From Dehalococcoidia bacterium (GTDB lineage: Bacteria; Chloroflexota; Dehalococcoidia; Dehalococcoidales; JAUVZE01), in assembly GCA_004376435.1 (NCBI GenBank), contig SOJS01000043.1, positions 1-24,705 on the forward strand: a stretch of DNA of 24,705 nt. Direction: 5' to 3'. Each line of letters starts with the position of its first letter. The first letter of the stretch is position 1. Made by a program: the position numbers and the translations under genes. Below, one piece after another: positions 16,584 through 22,636 of this stretch. Under the pieces are notes generated by a model. The model worked only from the letters and a program-made list of their open reading frames with translations, was not told the origin of the DNA and did no database searches.

Positions 16584-17659
16584 TTTCTTTTTATGACATG
16601 AACGCCGCTAGCCTTAAAGCTGGCACAGACCCTGTGGCCGCTTTTCAACTTTAACTCATCGGCTGATTTCTTGGTCACCAGAGCCACCAGCCGCAAGCCA
16701 CAGTCTATCTCAACACGAGCCAGTGAGCCAGCCAGCACCACCTCTTTTACCTGCCCGGTAAATGAGTTGCGGGCACTGCTTTTCGTTTTGGATAAAGATA
16801 GTATTATGTCCTCGGGTCTAATACAGGCGGAGACTGCCTCCCCGACCCCGTAATCTGAAATCGCCTCGATAACAGTGCCACCGCTATTTATAGTGACCAC
16901 GCCAGCCTTACTAGCGGCTATTACCCCGTCGATTATATTGCCAATGCCGACAAACTCAGCCACCTGCCTGTTTCTGGGGAAGCTGAATACCTGCCTTGAA
17001 TCTCCCACCTGCACCATGCTGCCATCTACCAGCACGCCTATTCTATCTGCCAGACGCTGCCCCTGAGACATGTCATGGGTCGCCATCACTATAGTGGTCT
17101 TATACTGGCGGCTAATAATTGATATCAGCTCCTCAATCTTGGCTACCGAGATAGGGTCAAGATTGGCAGTAGGCTCATCAAGGAGCAGTATCTGAGGCTC
17201 AACAATAATCGCCCGGGCAATGGCTACCCTCTGGGCTTCGCCACCGGATAATGTTCTGGCATTTCTATTCCCGGTTGCTGATAGACCGATTACTTCCAGA
17301 ATGCGGCTGACCTTCTCCTTAATATCACCCCGCCTCTGCCCCCGCCACCTCAAGCCGCAGGCAATATTATCATAGACACTTAAGTTAAAGACCACCGGCT
17401 TCTGGAGAACAAAGGCTAGCCGCCGCCTTATCTCCAGCCTCACTCTTCCCGAGGCGGTAACATCAATACCATCAAAATATATCCTGCCTGAGGTGGGTGT
17501 TTCCAGAAGGCCAATCAGGCGGAGCAGGGTTGTTTTGCCGGCACCGGTGGGACCAATAAGAGCCAAGAGCTCGCCCTTCTTTAATTCCATATCAATATTT
17601 TTCAGCACTTCTTGCCCGCTATAGCGGTGGCAAAGATTTTTAATCTCTATTAAAGACAT
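16580..17659 (-). CDS. tupC: Tungstate/molybdate-type ABC transporter ATP-binding protein
   Basis: A 359-residue ATPase energising the adjacent permease at the inner face of the membrane. Walker A is GPTGAGKTT near 36-44, the signature is LSGGEAQRVAIARA, and Walker B is ILLLDEPTANLD with the H-loop ATHDMSQ. After the ATPase core, about 120 residues form a C-terminal regulatory region. It contains VCIRPEDI-like ACIRPEDIILS and a TOBE-like strand set (FTGQVKEVVLAGSLARVEIDCG), as in ModC/WtpC proteins, and may sense the oxyanion. ATG 17659 is chosen over GTG 17665 because AGAGG lies 5 nt before it. It begins 2 nt after the tupB stop. Specificity is taken from the binding protein and riboswitch. 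Confidence 0.87.
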   Translation of the reverse strand: MSLIEIKNLCHRYSGQEVLKNIDMELKKGELLALIGPTGAGKTTLLRLIGLLETPTSGRIYFDGIDVTASGRVRLEIRRRLAFVLQKPVVFNLSVYDNIACGLRWRGQRRGDIKEKVSRILEVIGLSATGNRNARTLSGGEAQRVAIARAIIVEPQILLLDEPTANLDPISVAKIEELISIISRQYKTTIVMATHDMSQGQRLADRIGVLVDGSMVQVGDSRQVFSFPRNRQVAEFVGIGNIIDGVIAASKAGVVTINSGGTVIEAISDYGVGEAVSACIRPEDIILSLSKTKSSARNSFTGQVKEVVLAGSLARVEIDCGLRLVALVTKKSADELKLKSGHRVCASFKASGVHVIKRN

Positions 17660-17661
17660 TC

Positions 17662-18348
17662 TCACCTCTGCTGTAATCTATTTAGTGCCAGATTGACGAT
17701 GAGGGCAATGGCAAGCAAGATAATGCCCAGGGCGATGGAGAGTTCAAGTTCGCCCTTGGATGTCTCCAGGGATATGGCGGTGGTCAGCACCCTTGTAAAA
17801 CCCTTGATGTTGCCGCCGACCATGATAGCCAGCCCCACTTCGGAGATAGCCCGGCTGAACCCCATTATAATCGCCGCCACTACAGCATACCTTGCCTCCC
17901 TGAGGATAATAACGGCTGCCTGAAAGCTGCTGGCACCGAGTGAGAAGGCGGTGTCAATCAGTGGCCTGTCCACCCCACCCAGCGCTGAGATGATAAGCCC
18001 GAGCAGTATCGGCAAGATAAGAAATACCTGCCCTATCACCATCAAGGTAGGGGTAAACATGATATCCAGCCCGCCGAGGGGCCCCGCCCGTGAGAAGAAG
18101 ACGAAGACAAACAGCCCCACTACCACCGTGGGCAGGCTGTAGAGGGTCTGGATGAAATTAATCAGCAGCCGCTTGCCTACAAATCGGTTGAAGTGGATGA
18201 GGCTAGCCAGGGGCAGGCATATCAGGGAGGCAAGGAGGGTGGAGGTCACCGATATCATCAGCGACTTCCCCGCTATCTCCATGACCTCGGGGTCAAGCGA
18301 GATGATGAGTTCTATTGCCCGGACAAAGCCGCTCCATATTTCAGTCAA
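17662..18348 (-). CDS. tupB: Tungstate ABC transporter permease
   Basis: A 228-residue membrane protein with about six transmembrane helices. The cytoplasmic coupling (EAA) loop reads GASSFQAAVIILREARYAV followed by IMGFSRAISEVG, with the conserved glycine that docks on the ATPase. The set SLPTVVVGLFVF and VGGNIKGFTRVLTTAISLETSKG is characteristic of the TupB/WtpB group rather than generic ModB. The start is a TTG at 18348 with AGAGG 10 nt upstream; no ATG lies before the first helix. It is 33 nt behind tupA and 2 nt before tupC. Confidence 0.88.
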   Translation of the reverse strand: MTEIWSGFVRAIELIISLDPEVMEIAGKSLMISVTSTLLASLICLPLASLIHFNRFVGKRLLINFIQTLYSLPTVVVGLFVFVFFSRAGPLGGLDIMFTPTLMVIGQVFLILPILLGLIISALGGVDRPLIDTAFSLGASSFQAAVIILREARYAVVAAIIMGFSRAISEVGLAIMVGGNIKGFTRVLTTAISLETSKGELELSIALGIILLAIALIVNLALNRLQQR

Positions 18349-18381
18349 GATTTTTAGACCTCTTGGTGGGATTTTTATCTG

Positions 18382-19233
18382 TTAACCGGTTGGTTCCACG
18401 CCGGCGCCGGGGGTGAATAACTGCATGCCGTATTGCTCAACTCCATATGCCCCGATGATTTTCTGTATCTCCTCCGAGGTCAGGAAGTTTATCAGGTTGC
18501 TTGCCATCTCAAAGTTAGCTTCAGTATGCATCTGGGGGTTGGTGGCGATGACGGAGTAGACATTAAGCAGTATATCACCCTCCTCCACAATCGGCACCAG
18601 TTCTAGCTTGCCTGTGTAGCTAAGGAAGGTGCCCATATCAGTCAGGGTATATGCCTGCTCCTCATTAGCCATGAGCAGGGTAGGACCCATGCCACGGCCG
18701 GCTTCTATGTACCAGTTGCCGCTGGCAGTGACAGTCTCATAGTCATAGCCTGCTGCTGCCCAGATTGCCCTCTCCTTGCCGTGGGTACCGGAGTCGTCAC
18801 CACGGGAGACGAGCTTACCGCTTTGTGTCTCCATCAGCGTCTGGAAGGCGTCCTCGGGGGTCATCCCCTGGATGCCGGCCGGGTCATCCGCCGGACCGAC
18901 AATGAGGAAGTAGTTATAAGCAAAGGGCACTCGCTCCACACCATAGCCCTCGGCAACGAACTGCTCCTCGCGGGACCTGGAGTGGATGGTAATAACATCC
19001 ACATCCCCCCTCCGTCCATACTCAAGGGCAATACCAGTGCCAGCGCAGATAATATCCAGCTCCACGCCATACTGCTCTTCAAACATCGGCTCAAGGTAGC
19101 TCCACAGCCCGGTGTCATAGAGGCTGGTGGTAGTGGCTACCCTCAGGCGTGGTTGTGGTGAACAGCCCACTATTCCCACTGCCAGTGTCAGCAGCATGGT
19201 TACTGCCAAAAAGGTTAATAAGATTTTCTTCAT
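18382..19233 (-). CDS. tupA: Tungstate-binding lipoprotein
   Basis: A 283-residue substrate-binding protein. Residues 1-24 (MKKILLTFLAVTMLLT, then a hydrophobic run ending IVGC) are a lipoprotein signal peptide with Cys24 as the lipid-attachment site. The mature part starts with LRVATTTSLYDTGLW; the TTTS oxyanion motif marks TupA-type tungstate binders. GTGIALEYGRRGDVDV, VGPADDPAGI and SRGDDSGTHGKE are further family blocks. HSRSREEQ replaces the common HAPxxE-type segment. ATG 19233 is chosen over an upstream in-frame extension to 19302, because the extension would bury the signal peptide and run through the terminator hairpin. Expression is likely controlled by the riboswitch upstream. Confidence 0.92.
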   Translation of the reverse strand: MKKILLTFLAVTMLLTLAVGIVGCSPQPRLRVATTTSLYDTGLWSYLEPMFEEQYGVELDIICAGTGIALEYGRRGDVDVITIHSRSREEQFVAEGYGVERVPFAYNYFLIVGPADDPAGIQGMTPEDAFQTLMETQSGKLVSRGDDSGTHGKERAIWAAAGYDYETVTASGNWYIEAGRGMGPTLLMANEEQAYTLTDMGTFLSYTGKLELVPIVEEGDILLNVYSVIATNPQMHTEANFEMASNLINFLTSEEIQKIIGAYGVEQYGMQLFTPGAGVEPTG

Positions 19234-19243
19234 TTCTTTAGTA

Positions 19244-19275
19244 ACAAAGAAAGGCACCTCTTTAAGGAGGTGCCT
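19244..19275 (-). terminator. Riboswitch-linked intrinsic terminator upstream of tupA
   Basis: AGGCACCTC (19275-19267) pairs perfectly with GAGGTGCCT (19260-19252) across a CTTAAA loop, followed by TTCTTTGT (19251-19244). ACCTCCTT (19271-19264) of this hairpin can instead pair over 8 bp with AAGGAGGT (19309-19302) at the 3' edge of the aptamer, which would be the antiterminator. Confidence 0.9.
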
Positions 19276-19300
19276 CACAGTGGCTGCACGAGCCAATACC

Positions 19301-19397
19301 AACCTCCTTTCCGAACACGGGAGGCATCACCGTTTCCAGCGATACCCTATCGGCCATCCTCCATAGATATGCCTTCAGGAGAAATGGCTCGGAGATT
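19301..19397 (-). ncRNA. Moco-family (molybdenum/tungsten cofactor) riboswitch aptamer
   Basis: The minus strand from 19397 carries the conserved Moco RNA elements in order: CTCCGAGCCATTTC, CTGAAGGC, GGAGGATGGCCG, GGAAACGGTGATGCCTCCCG and GGAAAGGAGGTT. P1 can form between AATCTCC (19397-19391) and GGAGGTT (19307-19301). P2 forms between GCCAT plus CTCC and GGAG plus ATGGC. The GGAGGT arm of P1 is also the arm that pairs with the terminator, so ligand-stabilised P1 would release the terminator. This makes it an off-switch that lowers tungstate uptake when cofactor is plentiful. The predicted transcription start (about 19397) coincides with the first base of P1. Whether it belongs to the tungsten-cofactor variant cannot be settled by eye. 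Confidence 0.9.
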
Positions 19398-19403
19398 TGC
19401 TCC

Positions 19404-19433
19404 ATCATATAATATCCCCGGTGCCACTGTCAA
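19404..19433 (-). promoter_or_regulatory. Promoter of the tup operon
   Basis: TTGACA (19433-19428) and TATGAT (19409-19404) are separated by 18 nt. The start point falls at about 19397, immediately before the riboswitch, leaving no extra leader. Confidence 0.72.
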
Positions 19434-19546
19434 TAGAATAAGGGCTCGGCTGTAGGGTTGGTTGACAATTCAATAATGAAGGGGTAAGCTTGGGCACAAA
19501 TCTAAATAACGGTAACGAAAGGAGTAGAAATAGCACTTTAGTTTTG

Positions 19547-19555
19547 TGGTATAAT
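19547..19555 (+). promoter_or_regulatory. Extended -10 promoter of the cold-shock gene
   Basis: TGG followed by a perfect TATAAT (19550-19555) forms an extended -10 element; the -35 region is poor. The transcript leader contains a 6-bp hairpin (AAAGCC and GGCTTT around 19562-19581) just before the ribosome binding site. Confidence 0.55.
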
Positions 19556-19597
19556 AGTTTTAAAGCCTAGTCAGTGGCTTTTGAAAGGAGGTGTCCT

Positions 19598-19807
19598 ATG
19601 CCAAAGGGCACAATCAGACGGCTTATGGACCGTGGTTACGGGTTTATCAAGACAGAGGAGGAGGAAGACCTCTTCTTCCATCGCAACGATGTTGAGGGAG
19701 TGGAATTTGCTAGCCTTAGCGAAGGGCAGGAAGTGGAATTTGAGAAGGGTCAGGGACGTGATGGTCGTCCGCAAGCAGTTAAGGTAAAGCTTGCTCAGCC
19801 TAAATAG
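19598..19807 (+). CDS. Small cold-shock-domain (Csp-type) nucleic-acid-binding protein
   Basis: A 69-residue single cold-shock domain. MPKGTIRRLMDRGYGFIK contains the RNP1-type strand (GYGFIK), and DLFFHRNDVEG contains RNP2 (LFFH). The domain closes with SLSEGQEVEFE and GRPQAVKVKL. Such proteins bind single-stranded RNA or DNA and melt RNA structure. RNP1 lacks the usual KGFGFI lysine-glycine start (RGYGF here) and an EEEE stretch separates the two motifs, as in other short Csp variants. ATG 19598 is chosen because AGGAGG precedes it by 7 nt; an in-frame ATG at 19574 lies before that site. Monocistronic, with a hairpin in its leader. Confidence 0.9.
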   Translation: MPKGTIRRLMDRGYGFIKTEEEEDLFFHRNDVEGVEFASLSEGQEVEFEKGQGRDGRPQAVKVKLAQPK

Positions 19808-19882
19808 ACAGCGTCAACCCTTTTCTAAAGTCGTAACTACATTCCATACGCTCAGGGGTTCGTCTGCCAATAATGAGCAGGC

Positions 19883-19914
19883 AAACAAAAGGGCACAGCT
19901 TAAAAGCTGTGCCC
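19883..19914 (-). terminator. Intrinsic terminator behind initiator tRNA
   Basis: GGGCACAGCTT and AAGCTGTGCCC form a perfect 11-bp inverted repeat (19891-19914) with a tight A/T loop. On the minus strand it is followed by TTTTGTTT (19890-19883), so it ends the GYD/tRNA-fMet transcript. It also lies behind the cold-shock gene on the plus strand, where the following T-run is weak. Confidence 0.88.
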
Positions 19915-19923
19915 CTACTTTCC

Positions 19924-19998
19924 TGGTAGCGGGGGTTGGATTCGAACCAACGACCTTCGGGTTATGAGCCCGACGAGCTTCCACTGCTCCACCCCGCG
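19924..19998 (-). tRNA. Initiator tRNA-fMet (CAU), CCA encoded
   Basis: The 75-nt minus-strand sequence closely follows the bacterial initiator: acceptor CGCGGGG/CCCCGCT with an unpaired C1-U72 end, D-arm GGAGC and AGCTC, and anticodon arm CGGGCTCATAACCCG. The anticodon arm holds the three G-C pairs that define initiators, and the T-arm is GTTGG/CCAAC. ACCA is encoded at the 3' end (19927-19924). It begins 6 nt after the stop codon of the GYD gene, so it is probably processed from that transcript. Confidence 0.96.
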
Positions 19999-20004
19999 CC
20001 GATG

Positions 20005-20292
20005 CTAATCCTGGACAGTTTCGGTAAACTCATCCATTGGCAGGGCGGCTAGTGTCTGATAGCGGACATTACCCCCCTGCGCTTCCTTGGTTAAAACATA
20101 GGCTACAGTTTTGGCATCGGGGGCTTCAAGAATGACCAAATAATCATACTGACCGAGAAGGGCATAGCTGGCTAGAACCTTGACACCACGCTCCTCGGCG
20201 CGCTCCACTGCCTTCTTATGGCGAAGACTCATGGCTTCCAGGTTTCTTATTCCTTCATCTGTTGCCGTCCCTAGAGCTACAAAGACTGCCAT
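20005..20292 (-). CDS. GYD-domain protein
   Basis: A 95-residue protein of the GYD family (ferredoxin-like alpha/beta fold, function unknown). The family block is GQYDYLVILEAPD with the preceding RHKKAVERAEERGVKVLASYALLG. The short length is normal. The ATG at 20292 has an AAGGAG almost adjacent and a GGGGG run about 10 nt upstream. It has its own consensus-like promoter (20340-20369) and is followed 6 nt later by initiator tRNA, so the two likely share a transcript. No enzymatic motif is visible. Confidence 0.85.
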   Translation of the reverse strand: MAVFVALGTATDEGIRNLEAMSLRHKKAVERAEERGVKVLASYALLGQYDYLVILEAPDAKTVAYVLTKEAQGGNVRYQTLAALPMDEFTETVQD

Positions 20293-20339
20293 TCTCCTTC
20301 CCCCTTTATTTTTACTTAGCGTCCAATAGAAGCATTGTA

Positions 20340-20369
20340 AGTATAATCGCTGACGCTATAGAGTGTCAA
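20340..20369 (-). promoter_or_regulatory. Promoter of the GYD/tRNA-fMet transcript
   Basis: TTGACA (20369-20364) and TATACT (20345-20340) are 18 nt apart on the minus strand. It lies in the 104-nt gap between rarA and the GYD gene and would drive both the GYD gene and the initiator tRNA. Confidence 0.72.
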
Positions 20370-20379
20370 GGCATCCCTA

Positions 20380-20414
20380 CAGAAAAAGGGCTTGCTTTAA
20401 GTTTCCTTTTTCTG
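20380..20414 (-). terminator. Possible terminator hairpin at the rarA 3' end
   Basis: CAGAAAAAGG (20380-20389) and CCTTTTTCTG (20405-20414) form a perfect 10-bp inverted repeat with a 15-nt loop spanning the rarA stop codon. The T-run is inside the stem instead of after it, so strength as a terminator is uncertain. Confidence 0.4.
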
Positions 20415-21755
20415 CCTGGTTTTGCCCGCCCTTTTCCTCTGCTGCTGCCAGACATTAAGCTTTTCCGCCACCCCCCTCTCATACCCCTGGTCACTGGGAG
20501 TATAGTAGCGCCTGTCCTGAAGGGAAGGGGGCAAGTTTGGCTGCCCAACAAAGTGGCCCGGATAATCATGGGGATACTTATAGCCCTTGCCATAGCCCAT
20601 CTCCTTCATCAGCGGCGTCTCCGGGTTGCGCAGGTGCAGCGGCACTGGCTGGCTGGGGCTGCGCTTAATCTCCTCCTGCACCCGAGAGTATGCCTGGTAT
20701 ATGGAGTTGCTCTTGGGGGCGGTTGCCAGATAGACAGCCGCCTCAGCCAGAGCCAGGTTACCCTCAGGCATGCCGATAAAGTGGACAGCCTGCTGGGCTG
20801 ACATAGCCACTACCAGTGCCTGGGGGTCAGCCAGACCAACATCCTCGGTGGCAAAGCGAACCAGACGGCGAGCGATATAGAGCGGGTCCTCCCCACCCTC
20901 CAGTATCCTTGCCAGCCAGTACAGGGAGGCATCCGGGTCTGAGCCGCGCATTGACTTGTGCAGGGCAGAGATGAGGTCAAAGTGCTGCTCACCTTCTTTG
21001 TCATAGGGCAAAGCCCGATGCTGGAAGGCATCTTCAATGACAGACAATGAGATACGGCGCTTTCCCTTAGCATCGGGGGGTGTCGTCAGGGATGCCATCT
21101 CCAGGACATTAAGGGCAACCCGGGCATCATTATTGGACATGGTAATGAGATGAACCATGGCATCACTGTCCAGCTCCACATTCAATGTCCCCAGACCTTT
21201 TAGCTTGTCCTTTATAGCTCTAAAGATTATTATCTGAATTTCACCCTCAGTAAGGGGGGTTAAGGTGAAGACCTGGCATCGGGAGAGGAGAGGGGAGATA
21301 ACCTCAAAGGAGGGGTTTTCGGTGGTGGCACCAATCAGGGTTATTGTGCCGTCCTCAACGAAGGGCAGCACCGCATCCTGCTGAGCCTTATTGAAGCGGT
21401 GAATCTCATCTATAAAAAGGATAGTCTTCTGCTGGTAGAGCTTGCGGCGCTCTTTAGCTTCCTCAATGATACGCCGCAGGTCACTGACCCCGGCACTGGT
21501 GGCGCTCACCGGGCTGAAATGGGAAGAGGTGGTATTGGCAATAATATAAGCCAGAGTGGTCTTGCCACTGCCCGGCGGACCCCAGAGGATGATCGACGGC
21601 AGCTGACCGGCGTCAATAGCCTTCCGCAGCACATGATTTTTGCCAATAAGGTGCTCCTGCCCGACAAAGTCGTGGAAGTCACGTGGTCTCATCCGCGCCG
21701 CCAGCGGCGCCTCTTTCCCCTTTTGTTTTTCTGACTGGTGCTCAAATAGGTCCAT
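20397..21755 (-). CDS. rarA: Replication-associated recombination protein A (RarA/MgsA AAA+ ATPase)
   Basis: A 452-residue clamp-loader-like AAA+ protein acting at stalled replication forks. After the short N-terminal segment MDLFEHQSEK comes PLAARMRPRDFHDFVGQEHL. Walker A is WGPPGSGKTT at 58-67, Walker B with the DEIH box is TILFIDEIHRFNKAQQ near 111-126, and sensor 1 is IGATTENPSFE. The C-terminal tetramerisation part has RGSDPDASLYWLARILEGGEDPLYIARRL and the final HLRNPETPLMKEMGYGKGYKYPHDYPGHFVGQ region typical of the family. Start ATG 21755 lies 12 nt behind the toxin stop codon. Its first 10 codons and upstream region recur at 22449-22490 and, degenerate, at 22325-22351. The native promoter may have been displaced by the toxin-antitoxin insertion. 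Confidence 0.95.
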   Translation of the reverse strand: MDLFEHQSEKQKGKEAPLAARMRPRDFHDFVGQEHLIGKNHVLRKAIDAGQLPSIILWGPPGSGKTTLAYIIANTTSSHFSPVSATSAGVSDLRRIIEEAKERRKLYQQKTILFIDEIHRFNKAQQDAVLPFVEDGTITLIGATTENPSFEVISPLLSRCQVFTLTPLTEGEIQIIIFRAIKDKLKGLGTLNVELDSDAMVHLITMSNNDARVALNVLEMASLTTPPDAKGKRRISLSVIEDAFQHRALPYDKEGEQHFDLISALHKSMRGSDPDASLYWLARILEGGEDPLYIARRLVRFATEDVGLADPQALVVAMSAQQAVHFIGMPEGNLALAEAAVYLATAPKSNSIYQAYSRVQEEIKRSPSQPVPLHLRNPETPLMKEMGYGKGYKYPHDYPGHFVGQPNLPPSLQDRRYYTPSDQGYERGVAEKLNVWQQQRKRAGKTRQKKET

Positions 21756-21766
21756 GATGTGCCTTT
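21727..21766. repeat. rarA-start repeat, copy A (at the genuine rarA start)
   Basis: The 23-nt core at 21736-21758 is identical to 22458-22480, and similarity at a lower level continues on both sides. It covers the rarA start codon and first codons. It forms the inner border of the toxin-antitoxin cassette. Confidence 0.85.
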
Positions 21767-21767
21767 T

Positions 21768-22043
21768 TTAGGTTTTGAACAGGTCTTTCATCCTATCACA
21801 GGTATCCTTCGAGCGTCTGGCTATCTTGCCAACAATTATTAGATTGTCCTTATCAAAAACGGCGTAGATTATTCGCCAGTCCCCCACTCGGATTCTGTAT
21901 ATGGAACCTCTTAATTTTTTTGCCCCAGAAGGTCTAGTGTTACCTCCAAGCTGTTGTATGGCAGCTACTATTCTTCCCAGGTCTTCAGCAGGAAGTTTGT
22001 CTAATTGGCGCTGCGCCCGGGATGTTAATTTAAGTTGATACAT
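21768..22043 (-). CDS. RelE/ParE-superfamily toxin of a type II toxin-antitoxin pair
   Basis: A 91-residue basic protein. YQLKLTSRAQRQLDKLPAEDLGRI at the N-terminus, then KKLRGSIYRIRVGDWRIIYAVFD and IIVGKIARRSKDTCDR form the RelE/ParE fold core. The R-I-R-V-G-D-W-R-I-I-Y strand and the C-terminal basic segment correspond to the mRNA-cleaving RelE type. A ParE-like gyrase poison cannot be excluded. The ATG at 22043 overlaps the antitoxin by 14 nt. Its last eight codons resemble DNA upstream of repeat copy B, so its 3' end reaches into the duplicated segment. Confidence 0.88.
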   Translation of the reverse strand: MYQLKLTSRAQRQLDKLPAEDLGRIVAAIQQLGGNTRPSGAKKLRGSIYRIRVGDWRIIYAVFDKDNLIIVGKIARRSKDTCDRMKDLFKT

Positions 22044-22269
22044 GCACCTTCCTCTGGCGCAGATACCTCTCCAAGTCTATTGCTGATTCAGGGTGAGCAC
22101 GGTATTTAGCCAGTTCCTCTTCCATGTCTTGAATATCCTCAATGTCCTCGCCATATACTATATCAATAGCTTGCCTGATTAGCTCAGCGATTGAGGTATT
22201 TGCCTCAAAAGCTAGCTTTCTCAGCCATTGATGGGTTTGCTCCGGTAGATAAATCATAGTTCTTTTCAT
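22030..22269 (-). CDS. Ribbon-helix-helix (CopG-type) antitoxin
   Basis: A 79-residue protein. MKRTMIYLPEQTHQWLRKLA is a typical RHH beta strand plus first helix, and NTSIAELIRQAIDIVYG is the second helix with its conserved turn. The acidic C-terminal part (EDIEDIQDMEEELAKY) would wrap the basic toxin. It precedes and overlaps the toxin gene, as usual. AGGAG lies 6-7 nt before the ATG. Antitoxins of this type repress their own promoter; a 12-nt palindrome in the spacer of the upstream promoter is a likely operator. Confidence 0.88.
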   Translation of the reverse strand: MKRTMIYLPEQTHQWLRKLAFEANTSIAELIRQAIDIVYGEDIEDIQDMEEELAKYRAHPESAIDLERYLRQRKVHVST

Positions 22270-22301
22270 TGGTCACTCCTTCATCGCTAATAAATCAATA
22301 C

Positions 22302-22331
22302 ATTATAGCATATATATGCCAAGATGCTCAA
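22302..22331 (-). promoter_or_regulatory. Promoter and palindromic operator of the toxin-antitoxin operon
   Basis: TTGAGC (22331-22326) and a perfect TATAAT (22307-22302) are 18 nt apart. The spacer contains the perfect palindrome GCATATATATGC (22308-22319), well placed for repression by the RHH antitoxin. The -35 box lies inside the degenerate rarA-start repeat copy C. Confidence 0.7.
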
Positions 22332-22351
22332 ACATGTCCATAATGCACCTT
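22325..22351. repeat. rarA-start repeat, copy C (degenerate)
   Basis: Over 27 nt this differs from copy A at about five positions, mostly transitions. On the minus strand it still reads an ATG and MDMFEH, compared with MDLFEH in rarA, then stops after 12 codons. Confidence 0.6.
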
Positions 22352-22369
22352 CTGCTAGACGAAATTTAT

Positions 22370-22477
22370 CTACTCCGCTAGCTGTCCCTTAATTTTTTCT
22401 AAAGATTCTTTTGCCAAGCTAGCCCCCAGAGCTTGAACATCTGTAGGCTTTTCTGATTGGTGCTCAAATAGGTCCAT
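22370..22477 (-). pseudogene. Short ORF starting with the RarA N-terminus (35 aa), probable remnant
   Basis: The frame starts at ATG 22477 with MDLFEHQSEK, identical to the first ten residues of RarA. It then diverges into PTDVQALGASLAKESLEK and ends at TAG 22372-22370. The shared part coincides with repeat copy B. It is best read as the original rarA start cut off from the gene by insertion of the toxin-antitoxin segment. The unrelated tail would belong to the inserted DNA. Whether it is translated is unknown. Confidence 0.5.
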
Positions 22478-22490
22478 GATATGGCTTCTT
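22449..22490. repeat. rarA-start repeat, copy B
   Basis: The core 22458-22480 is identical to 21736-21758, lying 722 nt away in the same orientation. Weaker similarity continues about 20 nt further right, where it matches the last codons and stop region of the toxin gene. Together with copy A it brackets the toxin-antitoxin genes. Confidence 0.85.
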
Positions 22491-22636
22491 TAAAAGGTTT
22501 AGAATAAACTTTTTATCCTGTACTCATCTGCTGGCGGTGGAGGCTGCAAAGTTGCATCTGCTTTATGCAATGGTTTACTACTCTCCAATCATATATATTA
22601 AGATTACCAAAAAATCCCCTACCTACAACCCCTGGC
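22491..22636. other. Gene-free spacer with a possible gene remnant
   Basis: No convincing gene lies between repeat copy B and the stop of the DGQHR gene. A minus-strand frame at 22499-22588, which could only start with TTG, ends in PPPPADEYRIKSLF. It may be the 3' end of a decayed gene. The rest is A/T-rich with no promoter or terminator that I can support. Confidence 0.4.

Noticed and set aside
19234..19302. Upstream extension of tupA by 23 residues
   Set aside because: It would place a non-hydrophobic stretch before the lipoprotein signal peptide and start inside the riboswitch/terminator.
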